Assembly: GCA_021287165.1 (NCBI GenBank)
Contig: JAJTAY010000010.1
Span: 124,001 to 188,000, forward strand
Origin: Bacteroidia bacterium
Lineage (GTDB): Bacteria; Bacteroidota; Bacteroidia; Bacteroidales; F082
DNA: 64,000 nt
Reading direction: 5' to 3'
Positions 8,927-17,120 of this stretch are shown here, piece after piece. The stretch's first letter is position 1; every line of letters starts with the position of its first letter. The position numbers and the translations under genes were made by a program. The notes under the pieces are model-generated. The model did not search any database, was not told the origin of the DNA, and worked only from the letters and a program-made list of their open reading frames with translations.

Positions 8927-10288
8927 ATGGAACTTTCGGCCCTTTCCGCCATTTCGCCCATCGATGGGCGTTACCGTGCCAAAACCTCAGCCCTCGACGC
9001 CTACTTTAGCGAATTCGCCCTGATGCGTTACCGGCTGATGGTTGAAGCTGAATATTTCATTGCACTCACCGAGATCCCGCTTCCGGCGCTGAGCAATTTC
9101 CCCGAAAACGGAAAAATCCTGCTCAGAAACATATATGAAGGATTTTCGCCTGAGGATGCCAATGAGATTAAAGCCACCGAAAAGCTTACCAATCACGACG
9201 TTAAAGCGGTGGAGTATTTTGTCAAAAGCCGGCTTGATGCTTCAGGCTATGGTGAATGGCGCGAATATGTGCATTTCGGGCTAACCTCGCAGGACGTAAA
9301 CAATACGGCTCAACCAGCCGCCCTGCGTGATGCCGTGCAGCGCGTTGTGTTGCCGGCCATCGAAAATGTAAAAGCAAAGCTTGACGCCCTGGCCCGACAA
9401 TGGATTCAGGTGCCCATGCTGGCGCGTACGCATGGCCAGCCGGCCAGCCCCACCCGCCTTGGCAAGGAACTTTATGTTTTTGTGGAGCGCCTCGAAAAAC
9501 AAATCAGTCAGCTTGTTCAGCAACCTTATACCGGAAAGTTCGGCGGTGCCACAGGCAACTTCAATGCCCATGCAGTAGCCTTCCCCAAAGTGGACTGGGT
9601 AAGTTTCGCCAACAACTTCCTGAGCGAAAAGCTGGGCCTGCAAAGGCAGCAAATCACCACCCAGATTGAACATTACGACGATCAGGCTGCCCTTTTCGAC
9701 CTCATGCGCCGCATCAACACCATCCTGATTGATCTTTGTCGCGACATCTGGATGTATATCATGCTCGACTATTTCAAACAGTCCATCAAAGCCGGCGAAG
9801 TAGGTTCATCGGCCATGCCGCACAAGGTGAACCCCATCGACTTCGAGAATGCGGAAGGAAATCTTGGAATAGCCAATGCCCTGTTTACGCACCTGGCCGA
9901 AAAGCTTCCCATTAGCCGCCTTCAACGCGACCTCACCGACTCCACCGTTACGCGCAACACCGGTGTGCCCTTTGCACACAGCATCATTGCCTACGACTCC
10001 ATTGTGCGTGGCCTCAATAAACTGATAATCAACGAGCAGGCCATTGAAAATGACCTTAATAACAATGCTGTGATTTTGGCCGAAGCTATTCAAACCATTC
10101 TAAGGCGTGAAGGGGTAGCCAATGCCTACGAATTGCTCCGCGACCTGACCCGTACCAATCAGGCTCCCGGTATGGACGAGCTGCACCGGTTTATTGATAG
10201 TTTGCCTGTGGAACAAAGCATAAAAGAAGAGCTTCACAGCCTTACACCTTCGGCCTATACAGGCATTAATCCGACCGAAAAGCCATGA
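8927..10288 (+). CDS. purB: Adenylosuccinate lyase
   Basis: The 453-residue cytosolic enzyme of purine synthesis cleaves SAICAR to AICAR and adenylosuccinate to AMP, releasing fumarate. The N-terminus (ALSAISPIDGRY) and the fumarase/aspartase-superfamily signature GSSAMPHKVNPIDFEN (near residue 290), which carries the flexible catalytic loop, identify it. The length matches the roughly 450-residue bacterial type. Its stop codon overlaps the start of the next ABC transporter gene (ATGA), so the two are translationally coupled although not obviously related in function. Confidence 0.97.
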   Translation: MELSALSAISPIDGRYRAKTSALDAYFSEFALMRYRLMVEAEYFIALTEIPLPALSNFPENGKILLRNIYEGFSPEDANEIKATEKLTNHDVKAVEYFVKSRLDASGYGEWREYVHFGLTSQDVNNTAQPAALRDAVQRVVLPAIENVKAKLDALARQWIQVPMLARTHGQPASPTRLGKELYVFVERLEKQISQLVQQPYTGKFGGATGNFNAHAVAFPKVDWVSFANNFLSEKLGLQRQQITTQIEHYDDQAALFDLMRRINTILIDLCRDIWMYIMLDYFKQSIKAGEVGSSAMPHKVNPIDFENAEGNLGIANALFTHLAEKLPISRLQRDLTDSTVTRNTGVPFAHSIIAYDSIVRGLNKLIINEQAIENDLNNNAVILAEAIQTILRREGVANAYELLRDLTRTNQAPGMDELHRFIDSLPVEQSIKEELHSLTPSAYTGINPTEKP

Positions 10289-12108
10289 TGCGCAAATTTT
10301 TCCGTGTGCTCTCCTATGCAAAGCCCTATTGGGGCTATGCACTGCTCAATGTTTTGTTCAACCTTTGGGTGGTCATGTTTTCGCTCTTCACCTTCGCGCT
10401 GCTGGTGCCTTTTCTCAATCTGCTTTTTGGCAATACCGAGCTGGTAACTGAGGCTCCAAAGTTTGCCTTCAGCTTCGATGCCATGCTGGCCACACTTAAC
10501 TATTTCATTAGTAAGGTGATAACCACGCAGGGGCATGAAAACGCATTGCTCTATATTTGTCTTATCATGCTTTCGGCCTTTTTGTTGCGCAATGCCGGAC
10601 GTTTCCTCACCAGTTATTTCATCGCTGCACTCAGGGTTGGTGCCACCAGAGATCTCCGCAACGCCATCTATCATCGCATCCTCATTCTGCCGCTCTCGTT
10701 TTATAACAAAAATCGCAAGGGCGATATCATGGCCCGTATTTCGAGCGATGTGCAGGAAGTGGAAAACAGCATCATGAATTCGCTCGAGATGTTTGTCCGC
10801 GATCCCATCACCATCATCGCCTATCTGGTGTTCATGATTTCGATGAGCCCTCAGCTTACGCTTTTTGTGCTGATAATCCTTCCCTTTGCAGGTTACATTA
10901 TTGGTGCTGTTGGTCGTAGCCTCCGCAAAACCAGCAAAGCGGGACAGGATCGCCTGGCAGGCATGCTCAGCATCATTGAGGAAACCATTAGCGGTCTGCG
11001 GATTATTAAGGCCTTCAATGCCATAGAATATTCCGACCAACGCTTCAGGGAACAAAACAGCAAGTTTTCGCACCTGATGCAACGCATCTACCGTAGGCGC
11101 GACCTCAGCTCGCCCATGAGCGAGTTCCTTTCTTCGGTGGTGGTTATCATTGTGTTGTGGTTTGGTGGCCGCATGGTGCTTTCAGATAATTCGCCGCTCG
11201 GTGCCGCCGATTTCATCACCTACATCGTAGTTTTCTCCCAGATTATTCCTCCGGCTAAGACATTTACCCAGGCCTACTATAATATGCAAAAAGGTATTGC
11301 CTCGGCCGAACGCATTTTTGAGCTGCTCGATGCCGAGGAGGTGATCACAGAAAAGCCTGGAGCTCTTGATGTTTCAACATTAAATCATAGCATTGAATAC
11401 AAGGATGTTTCCTTCAGATACAACACCGACTGGGTGCTTCGCGATATCAATCTTAGGGTTGAGAAAGGAAAAATGATTGCCCTTGTGGGCGAGTCGGGAG
11501 GCGGTAAAAGTACGATGGTCGATCTGCTGGCACGCTTTTATGATGTAACAGAGGGCAGTATCACCGTTGATGGTATCGACATCCGCGAGCTGCGCATCGA
11601 CAAGCTGAGAGGCTTATTCGGCATCGTAACACAGGAAAGCATTTTGTTTAACGACACCGTGTTCAACAACATCGCTTTCGGAATGCGTGATGCTACCATG
11701 GAACAAGTTGTTGAGGCTGCGAAGGTGGCCAATGCGCACGATTTTATCATTCAGCTTCCTGATGGCTATGAAACCTATATCGGCGACCGCGGCTCAAATC
11801 TCTCAGGGGGGCAGCGACAGCGCCTGAGCATTGCAAGGGCAGTGCTGAAAAATCCCGCCGTGCTCATCCTCGACGAGGCTACCTCATCGCTCGACACTGA
11901 AGCCGAGCGTCTTGTGCAGGAAGCCTTATCGCGATTAATGGAATCGCGCACTTCGGTGGTCATTGCCCACAGGCTCTCGACCATTCAACATGCCGACGAA
12001 ATAATTCTCTTACAGAAAGGCCGTATCATAGAGCGCGGCACACATCACCAATTGATGGAAAGCAATGGAGTTTATAAACGGCTCTGCGAACTACAGACCT
12101 TTGCCTGA
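10285..12108 (+). CDS. MsbA-like ABC exporter, fused membrane and ATPase domains
   Basis: This 607-residue half-transporter has six predicted membrane helices in the first 330 residues and one nucleotide-binding domain: Walker A GESGGGKST (402-410), signature LSGGQRQR and Walker B VLILDEATSS. The arrangement matches MsbA/LmrA-type homodimeric exporters, which flip lipids or expel hydrophobic compounds. In Bacteroidota several paralogues exist, so a lipid A role is only one possibility. The start overlaps purB by 4 nt. A tRNA gene with its own promoter follows. Confidence 0.93.
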   Translation: MMRKFFRVLSYAKPYWGYALLNVLFNLWVVMFSLFTFALLVPFLNLLFGNTELVTEAPKFAFSFDAMLATLNYFISKVITTQGHENALLYICLIMLSAFLLRNAGRFLTSYFIAALRVGATRDLRNAIYHRILILPLSFYNKNRKGDIMARISSDVQEVENSIMNSLEMFVRDPITIIAYLVFMISMSPQLTLFVLIILPFAGYIIGAVGRSLRKTSKAGQDRLAGMLSIIEETISGLRIIKAFNAIEYSDQRFREQNSKFSHLMQRIYRRRDLSSPMSEFLSSVVVIIVLWFGGRMVLSDNSPLGAADFITYIVVFSQIIPPAKTFTQAYYNMQKGIASAERIFELLDAEEVITEKPGALDVSTLNHSIEYKDVSFRYNTDWVLRDINLRVEKGKMIALVGESGGGKSTMVDLLARFYDVTEGSITVDGIDIRELRIDKLRGLFGIVTQESILFNDTVFNNIAFGMRDATMEQVVEAAKVANAHDFIIQLPDGYETYIGDRGSNLSGGQRQRLSIARAVLKNPAVLILDEATSSLDTEAERLVQEALSRLMESRTSVVIAHRLSTIQHADEIILLQKGRIIERGTHHQLMESNGVYKRLCELQTFA

Positions 12109-12110
12109 CG

Positions 12111-12141
12111 AATGGTTTTTCGGCAAAACATTGTAATTTTG
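12111..12141 (+). promoter_or_regulatory. Promoter of tRNA-Arg
   Basis: TTG (12111-12113) and TAATTTTG (12134-12141) are 20 nt apart, starting just after the stop of the ABC transporter gene. The -7 box ends 11 nt before the tRNA. Confidence 0.75.
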
Positions 12142-12152
12142 CAATCCTTTAC

Positions 12153-12225
12153 GGCCCCGTAGTTCAATGGATAGAATGCCAGATTCCGGTTCTGTAGGTT
12201 GGGGGTTCGAGTCCCTCCGGGGTCA
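12153..12225 (+). tRNA. tRNA-Arg (anticodon CCG)
   Basis: Acceptor GGCCCCG (12153-12159) pairs with CGGGGTC (12218-12224), discriminator A at 12225. The anticodon loop is TTCCGGT, giving CCG, which reads CGG. The anticodon stem is CCAGA/TCTGT with the outermost pair mismatched (C-U). T arm GGGGG/CCCTC around TTCGAGT. CCA is not encoded. Confidence 0.93.
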
Positions 12226-12255
12226 CTAAGTTAAGTAATACAAAATCATTAAGTT

Positions 12256-12278
12256 AAAACCGCTTCGGCGGTTTTTTT
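12256..12278 (+). terminator. Intrinsic terminator after tRNA-Arg
   Basis: AAACCGC and GCGGTTT form a stem closed by a UUCG tetraloop, followed by a T-run. On the opposite strand it could also end the ars-type operon, whose last stop is at 12281. Confidence 0.85.
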
Positions 12279-12280
12279 GT

Positions 12281-12697
12281 TCAATCTTTGTGCCTTTTGC
12301 GCAGCTGGCACATGCAGCCACCGCTAAGCTGCTCCCTGATGTCGAAGGTCACCGGAAAGCCTTCGCGCTCCCAATCGAAAAGCCCGCCGGCCAAAGAGGC
12401 AATTTGATCGAAGCCCATATTTTTAAGTTTTATCATGACTTCTTTGCTTCGGATGCCTACCGCATCGGCGAGAATGACCGGCTGATTCTTCGGAACACGG
12501 TGTTGCCAACTATCAAAGTCCTCGTATGAGCACTGTAGTAAAGATGGCACATCCGGCACCTTTCCTGCGTTTTCGTAAGCTGGTCTCAGGTCTATCATCA
12601 GCGTGCCTCTTGCGGCCAGCGGATAGGCTTCCCGCGGGCTGATAAACCAGTTATCGCCTATCCTGAAGCAGTGCGCAAAAAAATCTTCTGCCGTCAT
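12281..12697 (-). CDS. Rhodanese-like protein lacking the catalytic cysteine
   Basis: Taking the ATG at 12695-12697, the 138-residue product is a single rhodanese fold: IDLRPAYENAG near residue 36, the active-site loop at 78-84, and GGLFDWEREGFPV near 104. The loop reads DAVGIRS where active enzymes have CRxGxRS, so the sulfur-carrying Cys is Asp78. A CMC motif stands near the C-terminus (128-130). The frame is open for a further 145 codons upstream, but those overlap the permease and are not conserved-looking. It is the last gene of the ars-type operon, 11 nt after the permease. Role unknown; a binding or sensing role is possible. Confidence 0.8.
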   Translation of the reverse strand: MTAEDFFAHCFRIGDNWFISPREAYPLAARGTLMIDLRPAYENAGKVPDVPSLLQCSYEDFDSWQHRVPKNQPVILADAVGIRSKEVMIKLKNMGFDQIASLAGGLFDWEREGFPVTFDIREQLSGGCMCQLRKRHKD

Positions 12698-12708
12698 ACA
12701 CCTGTCTT

Positions 12709-14028
12709 TTAAAACAATGAACCATAAATAAGTCCGCTGATCGTTGCCATTAAGATCACCAGCAACACATATACAGTTGTTTTTTGTGTGCCAATAACGC
12801 CTCTGATAACCAAGATGTTGGGTAGCGAAAGTGATGGTCCGGCCAGTAATAATGCCAATGCAGGCCCTTTTCCCATACCCGAAGCCATCAGGCCCTGAAG
12901 AATGGGCACCTCGGTAAGCGTGGCAAAATACATAAAGGCTCCCACCACCGAGGCAAAGAGATTGCTGAAAATGGAATTGCCGCCCACAAGCGAGCTGATC
13001 CACTGGTTGGGAATGATACCCGGAATATTTGTGGTGTCGTGTGTCGAGCCGAGCAGAAATCCTGCAATAACTACACCGGTGGCCAGCAGAGACATAATTT
13101 GTTTGGCAAAGTCCCAGCTCGAGAGCGTCCATTCCCGATTGTCCGGATCAATATTATCGGTTAATGTCAACAGGCTTACCGCAGCAATACCCGTCACCAT
13201 GGGGATGAGCGGCGAGGGCGACAACCATCCGGCCAAGGCTGTTGCGATGACGGCCAACAGAACAGGGAGCCATTTGATTTTTAAAATGTAAACCATCGAA
13301 AAAGCCAGCATAAGTCCAAAAAAGCCCGTAATCAGCCATTTGTGACTCCAAAGCCAAAACCAAAGGCTCGTGTTATCGCCGCTGGCAGGGGCGCCCCAGT
13401 TGGCAAAAACCAGGATAAGCACAAGGGTGAAAAAGTGAAATGAGGTTTGCCACATCGGCCTTTTCTCAGGAATATCGGGAAACTGCAGCTGCGATTCTCG
13501 CCTGGCCTTTTCCTCCTTACGATAAATAATCGACATAATTACCCCTATGAGAACGGCAAAAAGCACGGCGCCTACCACACGCGCCACACCCATTTCGAAG
13601 CCTAATATTCTTGCTGTCAGTATGATAGCCAAAATATTAATAGCCGGCCCCGAATAAAGAAAAGAGATTGCCGGACCAAGGCCGGCTCCCCGTTTGTGTA
13701 TGCTCGAAAAAAGGGGAAGAATTGTACAACTGCAAACGGCAAGAATAGTTCCTGAAACGGAGGCCACAGTATAGGCTAACCATTTTTTGGCTTTTGCACC
13801 AAAATATTTCATCACTGCACCCTGGCTAACAAAGACGCTGATGACGCCGGCAATGAAAAATGCCGGCAACAGGCATAGGATTACATGTTCGCGTGCATAC
13901 CAGCGCGTGAGATCAAGGGCGGCGAATATGGATGTGTTGAACCGCTCACTTTCGAGGGGCATATAAAATGCAAACAAAAAAACCGCAATGATCCAGAGCA
14001 GAATTTTCAGTTCTTTCGAAGTTTCCAT
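12709..14028 (-). CDS. ArsP/DUF318-type metal(loid) permease
   Basis: This 439-residue polytopic protein has about ten hydrophobic segments in two halves joined by a charged loop (RKEEKARRESQ). The first half carries the AVCSCTILPLFSS motif of PF03773 permeases; its paired cysteines are characteristic of ArsP, which exports trivalent organoarsenicals, and of related Cu/Zn exporters. The second half has a matching GPALALLLAGPSLSLPN. The gene is embedded in an operon with ArsR and ArsE/F/G-like genes, which favours a metalloid substrate. The exact substrate cannot be read from the sequence. Confidence 0.85.
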   Translation of the reverse strand: METSKELKILLWIIAVFLFAFYMPLESERFNTSIFAALDLTRWYAREHVILCLLPAFFIAGVISVFVSQGAVMKYFGAKAKKWLAYTVASVSGTILAVCSCTILPLFSSIHKRGAGLGPAISFLYSGPAINILAIILTARILGFEMGVARVVGAVLFAVLIGVIMSIIYRKEEKARRESQLQFPDIPEKRPMWQTSFHFFTLVLILVFANWGAPASGDNTSLWFWLWSHKWLITGFFGLMLAFSMVYILKIKWLPVLLAVIATALAGWLSPSPLIPMVTGIAAVSLLTLTDNIDPDNREWTLSSWDFAKQIMSLLATGVVIAGFLLGSTHDTTNIPGIIPNQWISSLVGGNSIFSNLFASVVGAFMYFATLTEVPILQGLMASGMGKGPALALLLAGPSLSLPNILVIRGVIGTQKTTVYVLLVILMATISGLIYGSLF

Positions 14029-14038
14029 AAATCAGACC

Positions 14039-14740
14039 TTACTTAACGAAGAAAATAACAATGTAATAAAGGCCAACGGCCAAAAAGATTACAGCCGTTA
14101 TCCTCCGAAACCATAACTCAAAGTTTTTAAGCCGTTTGTAGAATGCGCCAAGCTCCGATACCGCAAATGCAAGGACCCATGCAATCAGAATCACGGGCAA
14201 TCCTGTTGCCAATGCAAAAATGAGGGGCAGAAAGAGTCCGTCGGGGCTGGCAATGGTGATCGGAATCAGCATACCAAAGTACAATACACCACTGTAGGGG
14301 CAGAACGCCAAAGCAAATACCATTCCCAGCAAAACCACCTGCCAGCTGTTCCAGCGTGATTTTTCCTGAAGATTATTGCCGATTTTCTCGAACATTGGGA
14401 TTCTCAGCCGGATTATATCCAGCATTAAAAGACCAACTAGCAGCAGGAGAGGCCCCAAAAGCCTTTCGCCCCAGTGTTGAAACAACCTTGCCACGGCAAA
14501 TTTGCTTGCACCCAAATACAGCAGCACACCCAGTCCGGTGTATGAAATAGCTCTCCCAAGGGTGTATAGAAGGCCGTTGATAAATACTTTCTTTCTGTTG
14601 TCGATGTCGCGGCTGATGAATGCAATAGCAGTGATATTGGTTGCCAGCGGACACGGGCTGATGGCAGTCATCAGCCCGAGGATAAGGGCTGTGAGCAGGT
14701 GCAGGTTAGAGTTGTCGAGCAGATTCTGAAGAAAATCCAT
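14039..14740 (-). CDS. CcdA-like membrane protein of the ArsG type
   Basis: The 233-residue protein has six predicted helices and the CcdA/DsbD-type motifs SPCPLATNI (near residue 29) and AFCPYSGVLYFG, each with a cysteine in a membrane helix. In thiol-redox CcdA proteins this pair relays electrons across the membrane. In ArsG-type proteins, which are known with ArsE and ArsF from organoarsenical-resistance operons, the protein acts as an efflux permease. Its neighbours here match that ArsE-F-G set, so I favour ArsG; generic CcdA is the alternative. It lies 10 nt before the ArsP-type permease gene. Confidence 0.8.
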   Translation of the reverse strand: MDFLQNLLDNSNLHLLTALILGLMTAISPCPLATNITAIAFISRDIDNRKKVFINGLLYTLGRAISYTGLGVLLYLGASKFAVARLFQHWGERLLGPLLLLVGLLMLDIIRLRIPMFEKIGNNLQEKSRWNSWQVVLLGMVFALAFCPYSGVLYFGMLIPITIASPDGLFLPLIFALATGLPVILIAWVLAFAVSELGAFYKRLKNFELWFRRITAVIFLAVGLYYIVIFFVK

Positions 14741-14764
14741 AAGGTTTTGGGCTGAAGAGGGCTA

Positions 14765-15178
14765 CTACTTCAGCAAACGCTGAATGTTGTCGGCCAGTTC
14801 CGTTCTGAACTCGGCAGGCTTGGTTCGGGCCTTGGCAAATCCCTGTCGGGTGAGATCAACGCTTGCTTTTTTGTCTCCGGCTTTCACCAGAAAAAGGCTT
14901 GAACCGTAAGCCTCGAATTGTTCTGCAATGGCCTGATTTTCTTTGAGATCAACGTTAACAATATGAAGCACGATTTCGCCGCTTTTCAGTTGTTTTCCAA
15001 AACGCGTGTTGAGCGTTTCGATGGTTTCCTTTTCGATGGCTTTGCAACCGGGGCAGCGATTTGTAACATGAGTGTAGTAAACATCAAGTTTGGAACCGAC
15101 TGCACTGGTTGTATTATTTTGCGCTGTTGCTGCAGTTGCCAAAATAAAGAAAAGTATAAAATAAAGTAACCTTTTCAT
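14765..15178 (-). CDS. Exported thioredoxin-fold protein, ArsF-like
   Basis: The 137-residue product has a signal peptide (residues 1-19, ATA-Q) and a thioredoxin-like domain with a CPGC active site near residue 43, in the context VTNRCPGCKAIEKETIE. A periplasmic dithiol protein next to a CcdA-like membrane protein suggests an electron-transfer pair. Its gene order with the flanking ArsE- and ArsG-like genes matches arsEFG-type operons. It could otherwise be a general thiol reductant. It sits 19 nt after the ArsE-like gene and 24 nt before the ArsG-like gene. Confidence 0.78.
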   Translation of the reverse strand: MKRLLYFILFFILATAATAQNNTTSAVGSKLDVYYTHVTNRCPGCKAIEKETIETLNTRFGKQLKSGEIVLHIVNVDLKENQAIAEQFEAYGSSLFLVKAGDKKASVDLTRQGFAKARTKPAEFRTELADNIQRLLK

Positions 15179-15197
15179 ATTGAGCTGTTTAATCGAT

Positions 15198-15434
15198 TCA
15201 AGCCAACAGGTTCTTCAGTTCTTCGTAGGAGGGCAATCGGCCGCTGAGCACCACTTTTTCGTCAACAACCAGACCGGGCGTGCGCATAATGCCATAGCCC
15301 ATAATATCGACGATGTCCTCTACTTTCGAAATTTCGGCCTCCATGCCGGCTTCTTTCACATATTCGCGCACGCGTTGTTCGAGTGCTTTGCATTTGGCAC
15401 ATCCGGTGCCGAGAATTTTAATGTTTTTCGACAT
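15198..15434 (-). CDS. Small thioredoxin-like protein, ArsE-like
   Basis: The 78-residue cytoplasmic protein is a minimal thioredoxin/glutaredoxin fold of the TM0996/MTH895 type, with active site GTGCAKCKAL (C12, C15) and the cis-proline region MRTPGLVVDEKVV. It would supply a dithiol in the cytoplasm, matching ArsE in arsEFG operons. Gaps to the neighbours are about 20 nt on both sides, so it belongs to the same transcript. Confidence 0.85.
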   Translation of the reverse strand: MSKNIKILGTGCAKCKALEQRVREYVKEAGMEAEISKVEDIVDIMGYGIMRTPGLVVDEKVVLSGRLPSYEELKNLLA

Positions 15435-15453
15435 GACAGTAATTTGTTATGGT

Positions 15454-15756
15454 TTAAAGTTGCGAATCGAAAAGTGTCTTGAAAAGTTGGGCGGCTTCTT
15501 CCCAGTTGGCGCGATTTAGACAATAGCGGATGCGCGGCGGGTTGATCTCGCCCTGAATCAAACCGGCATCTTTTAGTTCGCTGAGGTGTTGAGAAAGAGT
15601 AGAGCGGGCTATTGGCAAATCGTTGGCCAGATCGCCGCTGTAGCAGCAACTCTGGCGCGAAAGAAGTTCAATAATAAGTACCCTTGCAGGATGTCCAAGT
15701 GCTTTTGCGTACCTGGCAAGTCGTTGATGCTTTGCTGTATAATAAGTGTTTTCCAT
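15454..15756 (-). CDS. arsR: ArsR-family transcriptional repressor
   Basis: This 100-residue winged-helix protein has the ArsR/SmtB HTH (IARSTLSQHLSELKDAGLI) and the N-terminal ALGHPARVLIIELL helix. A vicinal pair in SCCYSGDL (near residue 37) sits where ArsR proteins place metalloid-binding cysteines; the usual form is CxC or CVC, so the site is slightly unusual. It is the promoter-proximal gene of the six-gene operon. A perfect 10-bp inverted repeat between its -7 box and start is the obvious operator, so autoregulation with release by thiophilic metalloid is inferred. Confidence 0.9.
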   Translation of the reverse strand: MENTYYTAKHQRLARYAKALGHPARVLIIELLSRQSCCYSGDLANDLPIARSTLSQHLSELKDAGLIQGEINPPRIRYCLNRANWEEAAQLFKTLFDSQL

Positions 15757-15762
15757 CCAGGA

Positions 15763-15795
15763 TTTCGTATTTCGTAAAAATACGAAACAAAGGTA
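15763..15795 (-). promoter_or_regulatory. Promoter and candidate ArsR operator of the ars-type operon
   Basis: The minus-strand -7 box TACCTTTG occupies 15788-15795. Immediately downstream, TTTCGTATTT (15763-15772) and AAATACGAAA (15778-15787) form a perfect 10-bp inverted repeat with a 5-nt spacer, covering the expected transcription start. A repressor bound here would block initiation. Confidence 0.7.
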
Positions 15796-15998
15796 TAGCC
15801 ATTCTTTAGCCTGGGATTTCCAAATAGCGAAAAAAATAGCTTCTCAGTGCAATTTGAAATGATTCCAAACGAATTGGCTGGAGGAAGTGTTTTAGTTTGA
15901 CTCAATACTCGTATTGAGTGGCAAAAAGACAAAAAAGGCAGCCATATTGGTTATGACTGCCTCCAGTTTCAAAAAATCATGTCTTGGGCATTATTTGC

Positions 15999-16703
15999 TC
16001 ATTTCTGATCGGGCGATCCTAAGGTATCGTCATCGTCGAAATAGTCAGTTTTTTCTTTTCCCCGCATAGATTTGTCTTTTAGCTTTTCGAAATACCTCAT
16101 GCGACGAATCTTTTCTTTCACAGCCATTTCATTCATGCCCTGTGCTGTGGCATCAAAGTTTCTGCTATTGATGATGTTGAGACTCATGGCTTCCATTTCG
16201 GCGTCCTGGTTTGCGCCATAATAAGTGATGGTCCAGCCTTTTTTGCGCAGTCGTTCCACCAATTCAAATATGGAATGGCGGTTAAATTCGTGTGAGGCAT
16301 TTTCGAGGCCATCGGTGATGATGGAAACCAGCACCTCGGTATCCTGCTCATGTTTAAGCGTATTTTCGAGGTGGAGCAGGCTGGTCCCCATGGCATCGTA
16401 AAGGGGTGTCATTGCAGCCGGCATGAAGCTTTTGTTGTCAATTTTCTCGATCTCCCTGGCGGGTTTGCGGTCCATGCGGGTTTTTATCCCATTGGTATTA
16501 AAGCTCACATAGCTGACAAAATGTGTTTGCTCGGGATTTTTTGTTTCAGCTTCCATGATGGTGTCAACGATCTCGTTGAAGGTGCTGATGGTCTCTTTCT
16601 TGATGCTGCCCATCGAGCCGCTTTCGTCGAGGATGATGAGGTTGTAAACCTTGATGTGGTCGTTTTCGGGCTGCTGATTCTGCTGGCTGTTGTTTGTTGT
16701 CAT
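15999..16703 (-). CDS. Cytoplasmic von Willebrand factor A domain protein
   Basis: The 234-residue protein has no signal peptide. It begins with a polar Gln/Asn-rich segment and then a VWA fold with an intact metal-ion-dependent adhesion motif, DESGSMGS (D26, S28, S30), a threonine in AAMTPLYDAMG and an aspartate in IITDGLENASH. The C-terminal 60 residues are charged and end in a string of aspartates. Bacterial VWA proteins of this size often work with AAA+ ATPases, but none is nearby. It faces away from the ars operon promoter and is separately transcribed. Function unknown. Confidence 0.8.
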   Translation of the reverse strand: MTTNNSQQNQQPENDHIKVYNLIILDESGSMGSIKKETISTFNEIVDTIMEAETKNPEQTHFVSYVSFNTNGIKTRMDRKPAREIEKIDNKSFMPAAMTPLYDAMGTSLLHLENTLKHEQDTEVLVSIITDGLENASHEFNRHSIFELVERLRKKGWTITYYGANQDAEMEAMSLNIINSRNFDATAQGMNEMAVKEKIRRMRYFEKLKDKSMRGKEKTDYFDDDDTLGSPDQK

Positions 16704-17120
16704 CTTTGAAACGTTTTTGGGTTTGTTTTAATGGTTTGTGCTTTTTCGGGAAAAGGTAGTGCTGCCAGAGTTTTCTTTTTGCCGGGCCAATGCCAGGTAC
16801 TTAAAGATTGTAATTCCTGATCGAAAGTAGATGCTTTAAAAGTGGTTGTTTCCTCTGTAGCGAGGTGGGGAGTGTTCTGTATTTGATGTTTTTGGTTTAT
16901 TGTTCGGCTTTGTTTTTATTGTTTGGTCGTTAATGAGTTACGCTATGGCGGATGGTTTTATTAGGGCTATGATGATTAAGGGAATGCAAAGGTAGAGGGC
17001 GCAATACGACAAAACATGTCGTTGATTGGGCTGGTCGTCAAAAAATTCGGGCAGGTATGATTAGAAAAACGGCACACTCTTGCGCAGCATACCGGACTCC
17101 AAGGTTACATCAAACGGAAA
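16704..17120. other. 417-nt non-coding stretch, probable long leader
   Basis: No convincing gene. On the minus strand, TACCTTTG at 16987-16994 could start a leader of about 280 nt for the VWA gene. That leader is A/C-rich and G-poor. I found no clear hairpin-terminator pair or known riboswitch core. Confidence 0.4.

Noticed and set aside
10255..11082. A 275-codon open frame on the minus strand
   Set aside because: It lies wholly antisense to the purB end and the ABC exporter, has a His/Lys/Gln-rich composition typical of shadow frames, and shows no domain.
12698..13132. The 145-codon upstream part of the rhodanese frame
   Set aside because: It overlaps the permease gene, is not rhodanese-like, and a good ATG stands at 12697, 11 nt after the permease stop.
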